Positions 46,101 to 56,369 of a stretch of 64,000 nucleotides of DNA are shown in pieces. Source of the stretch: Euonymus europaeus. Lineage: Eukaryota; Streptophyta; Magnoliopsida; Celastrales; Celastraceae. The stretch is taken from positions 8,041,001 to 8,105,000 of the forward strand of contig OY756961.1 in the NCBI GenBank assembly GCA_963580455.1, written 5' to 3'. A program made the translations under genes and the position numbers. The first letter of the stretch is position 1; each line of letters starts with the position of its first letter. The notes under the pieces were generated by a model. That model was not told the origin of the DNA. It ran no database searches and worked only from the letters and a program-made list of their open reading frames with translations.

Positions 46101-47913
46101 ACCTAGACACTTGGGGTTATCAGTTTATGAAAAAGAGTTGATGGCCCTCTTATTAGCAGTGGATAAATGGAGGCATTATTTGGAGGGTGGCACATTTGTT
46201 ATTCAAACGGATCATGAGAGCCTTAAATTTCTTCTTCAACAGCGGCTGCATACTCAGTTACAGAAGAAGAGTTTAACCAAGCTGTTGGGCTTGAGTTATG
46301 TAATCAAATACAAGCAAGGTAAGGAGAATGTCGCTGCGGATGCGCTGTCCAGAATTTGGGAATTTCAGCAAGGCAGTAGCTCTGCCATACCCACAGGGCC
46401 TACTGTTGAATTGCAAAGTTTACTAGGCTGCCTGGATGATGAGACAAGTGGAGCGTTTCATGGGATGTCAGTCATAATACCAACTTGGTTGGTGGAAGTG
46501 CAGAAGAGTTATCGCAATGATGAGTTTGCCCAAAATTGCATCAAGGCTCTTACTATTGATCCGGATTCTCAAATCGGATATTCTTACAAGCATGGGTTAC
46601 TGAAATTCCATGATAAATTGTATGTAGGCAGTGGCACGAATTTGCGGAGTCAGATTGTTCAGAAAATGCATGAATCAGCTATTGGCGGTCATTCGGGTAT
46701 ACGAGCCACTTATCAAAGAATTTCTCAGCTTTTCCATTGGAGGGGACTTAGGCAAGAAGTAGTTAATTGCATTCAACAATGTACTATATGTCAACAATGC
46801 AAAGCAGAACATGTTCTTTATCCCGGGTTGCTTCAACCCTTACCAATTCCCGAGCAAGCTTGGCAACAAGTTAGTGTTGACATGGTGGAGGGACTGCCTA
46901 AATCAGCAGGGCAGACAGTCATATTGGTGATAGTGGACCGCTTTACTAAATTTGCTTATTTTATTGGAATGGCGCATCCTCATACGACTACAGATGTTAT
47001 GAGACAGTTTCTTTCGCATGTGGTTAGAGTCCATGGCATTCCACAAAATATTGTCTCAGATAGGGGTCCGGTTTTTACTAGTCACCTATGGCAGGAGCTC
47101 TGGAAGTCTATGGGAACAACTTTATCCTATTCCACAGCCTATCATCCCCAATCAGATGGCCAGACTGAGAGGGTAAATCAATGTTTGGAAGGTTATTTGA
47201 GGTGCATGTGTCTGTCACAACCTAAGGCTTGGAGCCGATGGTTACCACTCGCTCAATGGTGGTACAATACTAATTTCCACACTGCATTACAAATGAGCCC
47301 TTTTGAGGCTCTGTTTGGTTTCAAGCCCGCTCAGCTGCCGGCTGCTTTGGACCTGCAGCCTATGACTGTGGAGGTGAAGGAGTATTTTAAAGAGAGACAA
47401 TTCATGGTTCAGAGTTTGAAGGCTAATTTGCAAAAGGCTCGAGATCGAATGAAGAAATTCGCTGACAGACACAGGAGCGAAAGGGAGTTCCAAGTGGGAG
47501 ATATGGTTTACCTAAAGTTGCAGCCCTATCGGCAGACATCTGTGGCTCAGAGAGGTAATAAAAAGCTGGGTCCGAAGTATTATGGGCCTTATGCTGTGGT
47601 GGAAAGGATCGGCACCGTGGCATATCGGCTGGACTTACCTTCAGGGGCTCAAATTCACCCTGTTTTTCATGTCTCGCTCTTAAAGAAACAGCTGGGGAGT
47701 TCAGCTACCATTCAACCAGCACTGCCAGCATTCAGTGAGTCAGCAGCAGTGATGCAGCTGGAACCAGTGGCAGTACTAGCTCAACGTGACAGAATTGTTA
47801 AGGGGCAACCTCTGAGACAGGTGCTAGTGCAGTGGGCATCGACCAGTCCGTCTGAGGCTACATGGGAGAATTTTCAGGAGCTACAGAGCAGGTTTCCTCA
47901 GTTCCAGCCTTGA
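43192..47913 (+). CDS. Reina-type Gag-Pol polyprotein, uninterrupted
   Basis: 1573 residues from ATG 43192; an upstream TTG in the same frame is not a likely start. Order: N-terminal coiled coil (residues ~5-75); Gag domain (~160-290, PRVWLRRCEKFF); knuckle-like CFKCGERYFQGHVC (~370); aspartic protease [12 protein letters not shown] (~443); reverse transcriptase (~620-800, VLLVKKKDGTWRFCIDYRQL) with active site VFFDDIL near 797; RNase H from ETDASGSG (~943) to ADALSR; integrase H2C2 (HESAIGGH ... CTICQQC, ~1160-1200) and core with VDMVEGLP (~1229), VSDRGPVFTS (~1288) and DGQTERVNQ (~1320), so all three DDE residues are present; GPY-type C-terminus (LGPKYYGPYAVVERIG); and a chromodomain-like tail (VQWASTSPSEATWENFQEL). 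No stop or frameshift is seen. With near-identical LTRs, the product may still work. Confidence 0.94.
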   Translation: MAEGTRLKQLENQLTQMQGRIDTVESSVQGLHTRLDELTSGQQRISAIDSKIDRLFEHLDSQQTRLDSLQRTITQSSTVPPPVDPGGSYSGKGLLPNPPGPPLDQSKVDSTPCPRVDSFSRAPGDHTVMEPVPSHLPDSSSKSFSYRCQLNSHVYPKFDLPLYTGTNPRVWLRRCEKFFAVNRVPEGERVELASLYLDDSVDCWFQGWVSVHPDTTWLEFVEALCERYLEDSAGDIVRTFNKFRQTGTIEEYQKKFEELRAAMLILNPHLSEAYFVSSYISGLKDEVQSLVDALNPSTLGEVYTQALKLAKHLALSTKKLDSTKARSTWTPSPSSIPSRTSKGVSDRNSHLSSSVRTGIGSDFRRKNGDCFKCGERYFQGHVCKKQLLQMEAVEDIDVEEETEADFPEEEPSEDGFISLHALEGTSGDTTFKMQGTSKGKSILLLIDTGATHSFVDNHLAKELNYKLLATTPMVVTVASGQQIRTSTVCKNFSWTLQGHEFNADLRVLDLGGYDVVLGATWLKQHNSLLDFKTMTVTVERQGKKIQLTAKAEQGRLNSISGKKLFQWMSKGKQRHMAQLFCVKLAARDEITIGESPSKGTPQVTDISPELEALLTEFDDVFQEPKSLPPPRSLDHSITLKPNTEPFNLRPYRYPPAQRDEIEKQVADMLAQGIIQPSQSSYASPVLLVKKKDGTWRFCIDYRQLNSVTIKNQFPIPLVDDLLDELYGATYFTKLDLRAGYHQIRVKSEDIPKTAFRTHQGLYEFKVMPFGLTNAPATFQNLMNQVFQPYLRQFILVFFDDILIYSPNLSDHYKHLHTTLQTLRLHQLFVKKSKCSFIERRVEYLGHFISEVGVQTDPKKIEAMQNWPVPQNVKGLRGFLGLTGYYRKFVKGYGSICKPLTQLLKKNSFCWNAEAQLAFDTLKQAMVQVPVLSLPDFSRPFMVETDASGSGLGAVLMQDGRPLAYLSKALAPRHLGLSVYEKELMALLLAVDKWRHYLEGGTFVIQTDHESLKFLLQQRLHTQLQKKSLTKLLGLSYVIKYKQGKENVAADALSRIWEFQQGSSSAIPTGPTVELQSLLGCLDDETSGAFHGMSVIIPTWLVEVQKSYRNDEFAQNCIKALTIDPDSQIGYSYKHGLLKFHDKLYVGSGTNLRSQIVQKMHESAIGGHSGIRATYQRISQLFHWRGLRQEVVNCIQQCTICQQCKAEHVLYPGLLQPLPIPEQAWQQVSVDMVEGLPKSAGQTVILVIVDRFTKFAYFIGMAHPHTTTDVMRQFLSHVVRVHGIPQNIVSDRGPVFTSHLWQELWKSMGTTLSYSTAYHPQSDGQTERVNQCLEGYLRCMCLSQPKAWSRWLPLAQWWYNTNFHTALQMSPFEALFGFKPAQLPAALDLQPMTVEVKEYFKERQFMVQSLKANLQKARDRMKKFADRHRSEREFQVGDMVYLKLQPYRQTSVAQRGNKKLGPKYYGPYAVVERIGTVAYRLDLPSGAQIHPVFHVSLLKKQLGSSATIQPALPAFSESAAVMQLEPVAVLAQRDRIVKGQPLRQVLVQWASTSPSEATWENFQELQSRFPQFQP

Positions 47914-47928
47914 GGACAAGGCTTCTTT

Positions 47929-47943
47929 TGAAGGGGGAAGTGA
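47929..47943 (+). promoter_or_regulatory. Reina polypurine tract
   Basis: TGAAGGGGGAAGTGA lies directly before the 3' LTR. Confidence 0.88.
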
Positions 47944-48156
47944 TGTTAGGAATATCCAGTATTTTATTAGTCGATTATTTTGTAGTCAAGGGTATTTTAG
48001 TATTTTGATGTAAGTCTGTTATATGGCTTGCCTGGGTATTATTACGAACACTTTTGGGAATGAATTAAACCCTATTTTCTCCTTCTTCCGCCTCCCTCTC
48101 TTCTGTCTCTTCTTTCTCTGCTATTTTCTTGTTACATTCTTTCTCTGGTCCTGACA
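47944..48156 (+). repeat. Reina element 3' LTR
   Basis: 213 bp, identical to 42919-43131 except for one base in the pyrimidine stretch. Followed by the duplicated CTTTA. Confidence 0.95.
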
Positions 48157-48814
48157 CTTTATTTGCTTTTCCTTTCCTACAAGCGAGTCCAGTTCGGGAA
48201 CTGACAAAGCAGATCTGTAGGAGTGTTGCTAACATGGTTGCTGCCTCAAGTAGGGAAAGTAGTGGTTTATGAGGGTTTTTTCCCCTTACTTCTTGTTATG
48301 ATATTTTGTATAGTACTTCTTTGTACTAATGTTATCACACTTCTATAAACACCTTTTCAGTCTGAAGTTGGAACAGTCGAGAGATCATATCGTGTGATTG
48401 AGAATCCCAGATAAGGATAAGAACCATGTGTTTTGTTTGAATTTTTTATTGAATACCTTGTATGATTGTGATGCCTGGATTATATGCTTCAATGAGTTTG
48501 CATGTTGGTAGATAGCCTAAGGCCTTGATAGGTTGTGAATTGCATGCTAATAGTTAAACTGAGGCCTTGCTAGGTAGTTGATGTGATTATATGGTTATTG
48601 TTGCACATTGTCCAGGTTGGCATTTTTCGATATACGTGGAGGAGCTGTCAGATTTTTTATTGAATTTGAGTTAACATAGATGTGAATGTTAGGTTGGACT
48701 CGATTATTGGAGGTTTATGTTGAATGATAGTTGGTTCACATTGATGACCTAGAATGATAGAATCCATAGTGCCTTCCGGATCAGAGCGTTACACTTCTTG
48801 TTGATATCATAACC

Positions 48815-49945
48815 AAGCGAAATTACATCTCAATTCATCCATTGGCGTCGGCTTTGCAACACGATCTGTCAACACTATTTTGCGTGCTCCCATTGTTGGC
48901 TCTATCTTCTCTCTCTATTTCAAGCAAGCGGCACACTACTCTTCTCTTTGTTCTTTCCGTTCTCTCTTACCTAAAACTTTCTCCTCCTCTTTTTTTGCTC
49001 TTTTTTTCTCTGTTTGCCTTAACTCTTCAAGGAGAATCCAAAAATCAAATTCTCTCCTTCTCTCTCTCTCTCTTCCATGAAAGGAACCCAAAATTAACTC
49101 TCAAAAGTTCTTTCTCTAAAAAACAGAGAAATGTTCCCCTTTCCCAATGTGCGGCTGCCCTTTTATAGCACAAAGCTAGGATTTCCATGAAAATGTGCTC
49201 ATGTTTTAGGAAAAACTTTGGGATAATTTTAATTTCTAAGAATGTGCTTGGGTCTTTGATTGGGTTAATGGAAGGAATTTGGGTCTTGATTTTGGGTTGG
49301 GACGAAATTTATTTGTGGATTTACGAATTTTTGTTTTGACCCATGCATGGCAATTTGAACTTCTATGTCTTGATTTTGGCTTGGCTGAAATTTGAAATTA
49401 TTTTTTGCTTGAAATCAGTAATAATTCTAGTCTTGGCTGGAATTTTGTTTTTGATAAAAGGTGATCGGGATCACTAAAGCAAGCCTCAAGTTGACAAGAT
49501 CATTTTGAAAGAGAGATTTTATAAAAATAATATAAAAAAAGTGTTTGAGATTACTAGAGCCATTTTTGACTTGGCATGCAAATATTTAATTAGGGTTTAG
49601 AGCCTCCCGTTAGGGCAAGGATTTCAAAAGATTGATCGAGTTTTAGGGCCAATCAGGGCAAGCATTTGAAAAGATGTGATCGAGTTTATAGCGTTCGAAC
49701 AATACAATGATTTAAAGGATTTATTGGGATTTATAGTCTCTCGTCAATCTAATGATTTTACAACTGTGCTTTTGAGTAAGGGCAAGAACAACACATAAGA
49801 AAACGACGTCATTTTGCTGATAAGCAGGCTTAAAATAAGCTTTGTTGCCTCGAGACCCCAAACGCAGATGCTTACATCTCCTCCGATTCTCCCACTCGCA
49901 AATCTCCACTTTAATTGCACGACGAGCTACTTAACCATTTGTCGA
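48815..49945. other. Stretch without a recognised gene; minus-strand TATA-like site
   Basis: CT-rich at 48900-49080; the open frames here are low-complexity. The minus strand has GCTATAAAAGGG at about 49158-49169, which resembles an LTR or gene promoter facing left, but no LTR partner was found. Bases 49390-49680 resemble the diverged array at 40376-41140 (for example GAGATTACTAGAGCCATTTTTGACTTGGC). Confidence 0.4.
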
Positions 49946-50473
49946 TGCAAGATTTGCACTGAAGGTATTAAATGCTTAAAGAAGTGAAACTCTTAAGGAA
50001 GTAAAACTACTTAAAGAAAAGACATAAGAATATACGTGGTTCGGCAACTTGCCTACGTCCATGGGATGGTTTGAACTTTTATTAAGTAGTCAAATGAATG
50101 TTTTATAGATATGGAATTGGTAGGTTTTTATAGGCCTGGGGAGTTAACCGTCTCTGGTGTAACTCCCATGATAACTGCTCCCTGTAGTTGTAACTTCCTG
50201 ACAACCTCCTCTGGCTAAGAGCCTTTAATCACCTTGTCTTTTGGAACATCTTTGTATACAGACTGTAGATACAGTGTAGCTTTTATCTAAATAAGGAGTG
50301 TAGCTCTTTAGCTGTTTGAATCATTCGTTCCACAAATACCCCCAGTCTTTTTATTTATTCTAAAGTACTTTAGAATAAATATAAACATTTTTTTGGTATT
50401 TTTCAACTAGTTGTTTCTTAATAGGATTAGGACTCTTCACATCTTTTATATATAGCTCCACTTTGCAACAAAT
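49946..50473 (-). repeat. Tat element 3' LTR (left copy, right limit uncertain)
   Basis: It starts TGCAAGATTTGCACTGAAGG and matches 63804-64000 for all the sequence visible there. A TG...CA limit fits at 50473 (TTTGCAACA), with the purine-rich minus-strand stretch beside it as tract, but a limit up to about 50530 is possible. It contains the ACGTGGTTCGGCAACTTGCC block at 50035. Confidence 0.6.
50443..50452 (+). promoter_or_regulatory. TATA-like site facing the antisense gene
   Basis: CTTTTATATATAGCTCC lies upstream of the plus-strand extra gene, and a possible first splice donor (TTCAAGAGGTAATT) follows about 80 bases later. The same bases read as TATATATAAAAG on the minus strand, so the direction is not certain. 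Confidence 0.35.
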
Positions 50474-50576
50474 TTTTTTTACTCTTCACATGCTTCAGAG
50501 ATCATCTCTCTTATGCTCTTCAAGAGGTAATTCTTTCCTCTAATTTTTTGTCTCTCTCTCTTATTATTATTTTTTA

Positions 50577-50845
50577 AAGAGCGCCAGACCCTGGAGGGAG
50601 CCTGACTTGACTGAACCCCCCTTGGGGATTGGGCACCATATGGCGCCAAGCCCCCTTAGGGGCTTGGCTTAGGGGCTTGGCTTGGCCGAACCTTAAAAGG
50701 GTACGAAAATTTTGGTCAGACCCCCTTAGAGTCTAGCGTTTCGCAGCCAGGTCCCTAAGGGACCTGGGTTGGGGTTCGGGACTTTAGTTTAGAGCCCTTT
50801 GATGTCCGACAGCTACTGCATTAGGCCCCCTTGGGGCCTGGTTCT
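50577..50845 (+). repeat. Array of GC-rich imperfect palindromes
   Basis: Several short inverted repeats occur in a row: AAGCCCCCTTAGGGGCTTGG (about 50648), CCAGGTCCCTAAGGGACCTGG (about 50750) and AGGCCCCCTTGGGGCCTGG (about 50823), with related pieces (ACCCCCCTTGGGGATTGGG, AGACCCCCTTAGAGTCTAG). Each could fold into a hairpin. It stands out against the AT-rich surroundings and lies just before the antisense coding region. Confidence 0.8.
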
Positions 50846-53800
50846 TCTGAAAATTTAATTCATTTTTTTAAAACAAAATTTTCTAGCTTTAAACTTATAG
50901 GATTCAGCATAGGTAAACTCAAAGATTTGATTTCTTCTCCGGAGAATATAGCTTCTTTTAAGGTTGTGCATAAGATTGAGTCGCCTTACGATATTAGTGC
51001 TCCATTTAATGACGACATAGAGTTCAGAAGCAAGTGCCTTAAGATTCTAGTATTCGTACTATCGGAGTGCAGAATCGATATTCCATTCCCATCTCTTCTC
51101 CAGGAGTTCTTCATGTTCACAGACCTTCATCCTTTGGAGTTCGCTCTGAATGCTTATCGAATCCTTGGAGGTGTGCTACAGATGAATAAGTTCTTGAAAA
51201 AAGTTCTCACAACAACTAATATTGATGTGATCATATTTCTACATATTTGCATTCCTTTAATGTTGTCAAATCATTCAATCTTGTGTCTTATGGGGTTGAT
51301 TTTTTATTATATTTTGTGTATGACCTCATTGAGGGAATGGTAATAAAGTGTGTTTAAAAGTGAAATTTTCAAGATTATTGTACTTGAGATCTTCTTGGAT
51401 GCTTTGTAGGTTATAAGGTAGAAGCAGCTGATGGAATGAGATGCGATCTTCAACAAACTTTAAGAGGACATCTGAAGCTTTCCAGGAAGTGCTGGTTCAC
51501 ACAAATCATAGTACGTTTGGCCAATTAAACATTGTTCCGGAGTCACGTCTGGAAGTTCTATCGGAAGTAGGATTCCTTTCTGCGAACCAGACCTTTTCAA
51601 GGCTATAACTTGTGCGTCCGATGTCCAAATCGAGTGATTCAAAGGCCCATAATTATTTACACATTTGGGGCTACAACTGCTATAAAGGGTTGCAATTTCG
51701 AAGATGCGTCGTTTAGCTCATAATTAAGATAAAAGATCAGGACAGACTTGTGTTTCCTAAGAAGTTAAAGAAACTGAGTGATTTTGGGAGTCTTGATTGG
51801 GTTTTGTTTAGGATACATGAGGGGGGGACTTATTCTTCATAGAGGGGATGGTTGAGGCCAGAATACACAGAAAGAGAAGCATAGGATTTTGAATATCCAT
51901 AGTTTTCTGTTGTTCTTGTTGATGATTGCATGGATTAATTGATTGAGAAACATATTAATTGATTAATTTATGTGGTTCAATGCTAGACTGAGCGTAGGAT
52001 ACAAAATTGTTGTGTTGCTTGGTTACAGTAGCAATTGGGCAGTGTGATTATGATCCAAGTTTTCATTGTATACCTAAGGAGAATTAGGGGATGAATTAAA
52101 TGATTTTCGTTTGTCAAATTATTGTTCAGCCTTAGCTTCTCCATAGAACTGAATGTTGTTATTGATAGAAAGAGAATTGCTTAATACCAATTTGATTGAT
52201 AAAAAGAATTAATTGTGGATGCTGAGTTCACTTTAATAACTGATTGAAGATTATGATTTATCTGCATTGTGGATAAATTTGGCTAAGTTTTTTATGTTGA
52301 ATGTGTCTCTTGAGATTCTATGATGAATCCACCTATTGGTTGTTCAATATTCCTTGACCCGAAGGTTCTTACTCATATTTTATATAATTTCTTGCCCATT
52401 CTTACATTCTAGTTCAATTAGATTGAAAATAAACAAACCCCCCATTTTTTCTTAAGCGCATTAACCATTGAATTTGCCACTTTGGTCTCTAAGGATCGAC
52501 CCTTACTCATCACTTCTACCAGAGAGGTTGTAAGGTAACTATTATTTTTTGACACGCTTTGAATGCATCAGATATTCTTTGTTGGTACTCAATCTTGAAA
52601 AACAAGAGCTCAGATGGAAAATATTATCTCTCACCCAAGTATGATTATGCATTGATTCATTGTCTTCTGTCTTCGAATAAAGCTATGGATTATATGCTCG
52701 TCTCTAGGCACTAGAACAGCTACACCTACATTAAAGGGGAGCCTTTAGGTATGCCTCATTTCCTTCTTTTGGTGTGCTTACTGACTGACTTTTTTGATTC
52801 GCTACTATCTTCAGGTAGTCTTCCAGCGCTTTGGGAGGATCTTAGTGATGTCGTGCAGGAGGTTCTTGATGACTCTTACGCTTCTTCGAGGCCTGGTGGA
52901 ATGTTTTGGAGATATGGTCTAGTGCTATTTGGCTGCAAGACATCTTATCGTTGCTTTGCTCCTTTTCCTCCTGGCACAACTGTTGATGAAGCGTGTAGGC
53001 ATTTTATAGTACCCCCAGCCAAGCCTCGACAAACCCTTAAGCGGAAACATGCTTCTTCATCATCTATCATTCCTCCTATCACTTTTTCTACTCCTATAGC
53101 AGTTGAGATGAAGTCGGAGGGCAAAATGGAGGAAAATGTGGATGGCAGTTTTCATGACACTTCTAGCGAGCAATCTAAGCGAGGTTCATTTTCCTCTGTT
53201 TAATACATTTTCATGTTGATGTAGTTTATATAGTTGTCACCTTATTTCTTATGGTTGCAGAGGTTTTTCCCATGGTTAAATCTGATATATCATTGGGGAA
53301 ACTGTCCATTCCTGATCTTCCTAAGACCAAGTTTGACTTTAAAAGTGCCTTTGGATCTTCGTAAACTTTTGGTGGACCCTCAGCATCATTGATTTGTCCC
53401 TCTTCTAGCAAGGCACCTTTGCCTTTTTCTATCCCAAGGATCCGCCCTAGCCCTTCTGACTCCAGCAATGTTGGCACCATGTATATGTCCTCTTCATCCA
53501 GCGGTGTAATACTCATCTTTTTTCTCCGGGGGGCCTAAGTACTATGTTCAGGGGTCATTCAAATGATCCCTCCTTAGGTAATTTTATTAAGCATTCAGCA
53601 TCCTCCATTCATGTAATGGGCTCTGCTACCTTAGATGATGATAAAGAGTTCTTCAATGCACTTCTGAAGTACCATGACTTCGATCTGCAGATGGTCCTTG
53701 GGGTATGTTTCCTTGTTTGTTGCATTTAATATTTCAATATTTGCATACCTTTTGCATTTATTTGTATTTGCCTTTTTTTTCCTTTAGGGGTCGCAAATGC

Positions 53801-54165
53801 TTTTCCACTATATGAATGGTTTGAAGTGCCAACTGCATAAATCTTATAAGGAGATGCCTGAATCAAAGGATGAGTTGGCTGAAACAAGAAAGGAGTTGGT
53901 GGAATCGAAGCAAGCATAACTCAATGTTGTAGGAAGTATACGGAGAGTCTTGCCATTGAGTCCAACCAAAACTTCGGTCTTGGTCGTTCTTTCACCCTCA
54001 AGGCACTGGATATTCCTACAGATCATGATGCTTGGAGAGATGACTTCTTCTAGTGGCCTACTCCCAACCATCCTTATCTGAGCCTAAAAGACATTTATGA
54101 GGAGTGCATTGAGTCAAAATCCAAGGCTCTTGGAGATACGTTCGCCATAGATCCTCGTGGATAGT
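50846..54165 (+). pseudogene. Tat extra gene in antisense: gypsy-type PF04195-like protein with coiled coil
   Basis: Exon-like pieces on the plus strand: 50846-~51200 (IESPYDISAPFNDDIEF, IDIPFPSLLQEFFMFTDLHP, ALNAYRILGGVLQMN), typical of the plant 'putative gypsy type transposon' domain; 52571-53203 (KNKSSDGKYYLSPKYDYALI, then SLPALWEDLSDVVQEVLDDS and a Lys/Ser tail); 53262-53530 (EVFPMVKSDISLGKL); 53544-53705 (DDDKEFFNALLKYHDFDLQM); and 53790-54165, a helical charged part (KSYKEMPESKDELAETRKEL). Such antisense genes are known in several Tat-lineage elements; their function is unknown. Single stops occur (for example at 52714 and 53362). A probable LTR (51429-52570) splits the first domain. 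Exon limits are approximate. Confidence 0.68.
51429..52570 (+). repeat. Probable solo LTR inserted in the antisense gene
   Basis: A TG...CA stretch of about 1.1 kb interrupts the PF04195-like region. It has a TATAAAGGG at about 51681, and an end (AAGGATCGACCCTTACTCATC ... GACACGCTTTGAATGCATCA) like U5 ends of Athila-type LTRs. No clear 5-bp duplication was found, so the limits, and the solo-LTR call itself, remain tentative. An intron is the alternative. Confidence 0.45.
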
Positions 54166-55059
54166 AGGAACATTTATCCTTTATTTATTTATTTTTTATT
54201 TTGCCGCTTTAGCATGTGATACTAGTTTTTCTTTACTAGTTATAGGAATAAGGCACTTCTTTGGTCAGGACTCTTAGTCATTTTTCTTGGAATAAAGTGA
54301 TTTTTTTGCTGTATGTTTCTTTTAATAAGCCTCTTTGGCTATGTGATTTTCTTTGAGATTAAGCCTCCACGACCAATACTCTTTCGAATTTTTCATATGA
54401 CTAAGCCTATTCGACTAAGATATTAAATAAGACATATTTTTCTTAAATACTTCATTAATATTGCATAAGGAACATATACATAAGGAAAACATGGCATAAG
54501 GTAAAAAGCTGACAAATTACATTTTAAACGGTCCACATGGCTAAAGTTTCCCTTACCTTATCCATAACAGACTTGGCTCAAGAAAGAGATGTCCACGAGG
54601 AAAAGCCGAAGGCTTTGTGGATCCTGAGCCATTGCAACCGTCGTATAATAGATTTGGGTAACCGAATGCTCTAGAGTTTGCAGAACACTCGAAAGCCCTA
54701 CAAAGCAGTTATGAACACTCTGGAACTCTCTTCTCATAAACTCAAGCTCTTCCTTCAAATCCTCCACTTGTTCCTCTGCGCTTCTTGTCAGAAAGATTGA
54801 ACAACCCTCATTTCATCTTCTTCATCTTCTATCTCGATCACTTCCTTAGCTGTGTTATCTATTGTCCCCTCAAGAACTATTATGTCCTCGTCTTCATAGT
54901 CCACTTTAGACTTCTTCTTTTGTCAGGCACTAGCATGATATGGATGAATAATTTGAACGCTATTAGTTTTCTCAACCTGAGCATTTCTCTTCGGATTGAG
55001 ATTCACGAGAGTTGAAGAAGAACTCATTTTGAACACCCCTCTCTTATTTATTCGAGGTC
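54166..55059. other. Spacer between Tat pol and antisense gene
   Basis: A T-rich stretch (54180-54320) is followed by sequence with short open frames on both strands. The minus-strand frame at 54558-54767 (helical, MEDLKEELEFMRREFQSVHN) may be an extra part of the element. No recognised domain. Confidence 0.4.
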
Positions 55060-55830
55060 CATTTATAGGTGTAAAAGATAAGACAGTTGAATCATTCATG
55101 TGTAACCGTCGATACGTGAGGATTAACTATAGAGATGGTTATATGGTAGTTCAAATGCAACTTTTGCTAGTTGATGAGGAATGGGCTTGCTCTTTCCAAC
55201 CTTTCCTAAACAAAACACTTGCGTTTAAGGGTTGCCAGACCTATTTCCAAAGGAATGACAGCCTCAGCTCCGTAGGCCAAAGAAAATGGGGTCTGCTCCG
55301 TGGATTTGTGTGGCATGGTTTGATATGCCCATAAAACGAATGGGAGCTCATCCACCCATCTTCCCTTAGATGACTCCAACATATTTTTTATTCCATCCAG
55401 GATGATCTTGTTAGATGCCTCTGCTTGACCATTACACTACGGGGAGTCTGGAGTAGAGTAAAGATTCTTTATCCTGTAGCCTCCACAAAATTCTTTGAAT
55501 TTGGCACTAAAAATTGAGTTCCATTATCACTTATCAAGGCATATGGGATTTCGAACCTAGTTATAATATTTTTCTAGACGAACTTTCTCGTTTCAACATC
55601 ACGGATTACTACCAAGGGCTCGGCCTCAATCCATTTCGTGAAGTAATACGTAGTAGTAATCAAGAATCTTCTATTGCCGATAGCTTGTGGTAATGGTCCA
55701 ACAATGTCCAACACCCGTAGTGCAAAAGACCACAAAATTCTGAGAGGAAAATGCTCTCCAGCTAGTTGGTTGGGTATTGGTGCGAACCTCTAGCATTTTT
55801 CACATCTTCTGACATACTAAAAGGTGTCCT
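55060..55830 (-). pseudogene. Tat integrase, degenerate
   Basis: On the minus strand: a zinc-binding end (CQ..., about 55815), then YFTKWIEAEPLVVIRDVETR (about 55650-55590), the core block ALISDNGTQF (about 55545-55515) with the second catalytic Asp, NGQAEASNKIILDGIKN (about 55430-55380) with the catalytic Glu, and RWVDELPFVLWAYQT and FSLAYGAEAVIPLEIGLATL (about 55370-55230). Several stops and frameshifts. Confidence 0.82.
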
Positions 55831-56042
55831 TCTACATGTATGGACACCAAAAGCCTAGGGTGGTTGTTTTGAATGTAAGCGGTGGACTTGCTACATGCGC
55901 TCCACAAGAACTTTAATAAATCTCATACAGTAACTGGATAATCCTCTTCACCTCTAGTTGGGGCGGCCGAGGCAAGTGTAGCTAAGGCGTCAGCATGTTC
56001 ATTATGCTCCTGCGGAATCTGAATTATCTTATAATCTTGAAA

Positions 56043-56342
56043 TCAACCGAGAAACTCCTTAATGTTCTCCATGTATGCTGCCATAGTTGCCGTTTTGGTG
56101 GTGTAGAGACCAATTAGTTGATTCACTACCAACGGAGAATCTGAATAAATCACCAACTCTTTTGCCTTGAGCATTAGGGCATTCTGAACTCCTTGAAACA
56201 AAGCTTCACACTCTGCTTCATTATTTGTCGTTGGGAATTCTAACCTTGTAGCTATTTCCAGCATTTTGCCCTCAGATACTGTAAGCATAATTCCTGCTCT
56301 AGACCCACGTCTTGTTGAAGATCCATCGACCTGAAACTCCAA
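56043..56342 (-). pseudogene. Tat archaeal-type RNase H (aRH)
   Basis: A 99-residue open stretch with FQVDGSSTRRGSRAGIMLTV, the acidic block TTNNEAECEALFQGV and SDSPLVVNQLIG. It is a second RNase H placed between the normal RNase H and integrase, a known Tat-lineage trait. The catalytic Asp, Glu and Asp positions are present in this piece. Confidence 0.88.
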
Positions 56343-56369
56343 AGGATGAGCAGAAGTTGTTTGTACCTT

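Larger units (their letters stand above)
42919..48156 (+). mobile_element. Ty3/gypsy Reina-type chromovirus, apparently intact
   Basis: A 5238-bp element with 213-bp LTRs (42919-43131 and 47944-48156) differs between LTRs at one position by eye (C or T near 43064/48089) and is flanked by CTTTA (42914-42918 and 48157-48161). It has a PBS, a polypurine tract and a single uninterrupted Gag-Pol frame. Short LTRs, a compact genome, the single CCHC-like knuckle and the C-terminal chromodomain-like tail suit Reina. One LTR difference implies a recent insertion. Confidence 0.95.
41300..48793 (+). mobile_element. Old Ty3-type LTR-like sequence, split by the Reina element
   Basis: The two outer parts (about 41300-42918 and 48157-48793) resemble one chromovirus LTR: a GA-rich leader, the phrase ATTGAGCCATTGCTCACCCTTTA (like TGAGCTTTGTAGCTCACCCCTTT of the Tekay LTR at 6868), and an end GCGTTACA at 48793 followed by a worn primer site (TTGATATCATAACC, 48801-48814). 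No matching second LTR and no internal coding part are seen. The left limit is uncertain. It may be a broken 5' end or a solo LTR. Confidence 0.45.

Noticed and set aside
48842..49168. Plus-strand 108-codon open frame
   Set aside because: It is Leu/Ser-rich low-complexity sequence from a CT-rich stretch, with no motif. Treated as chance.
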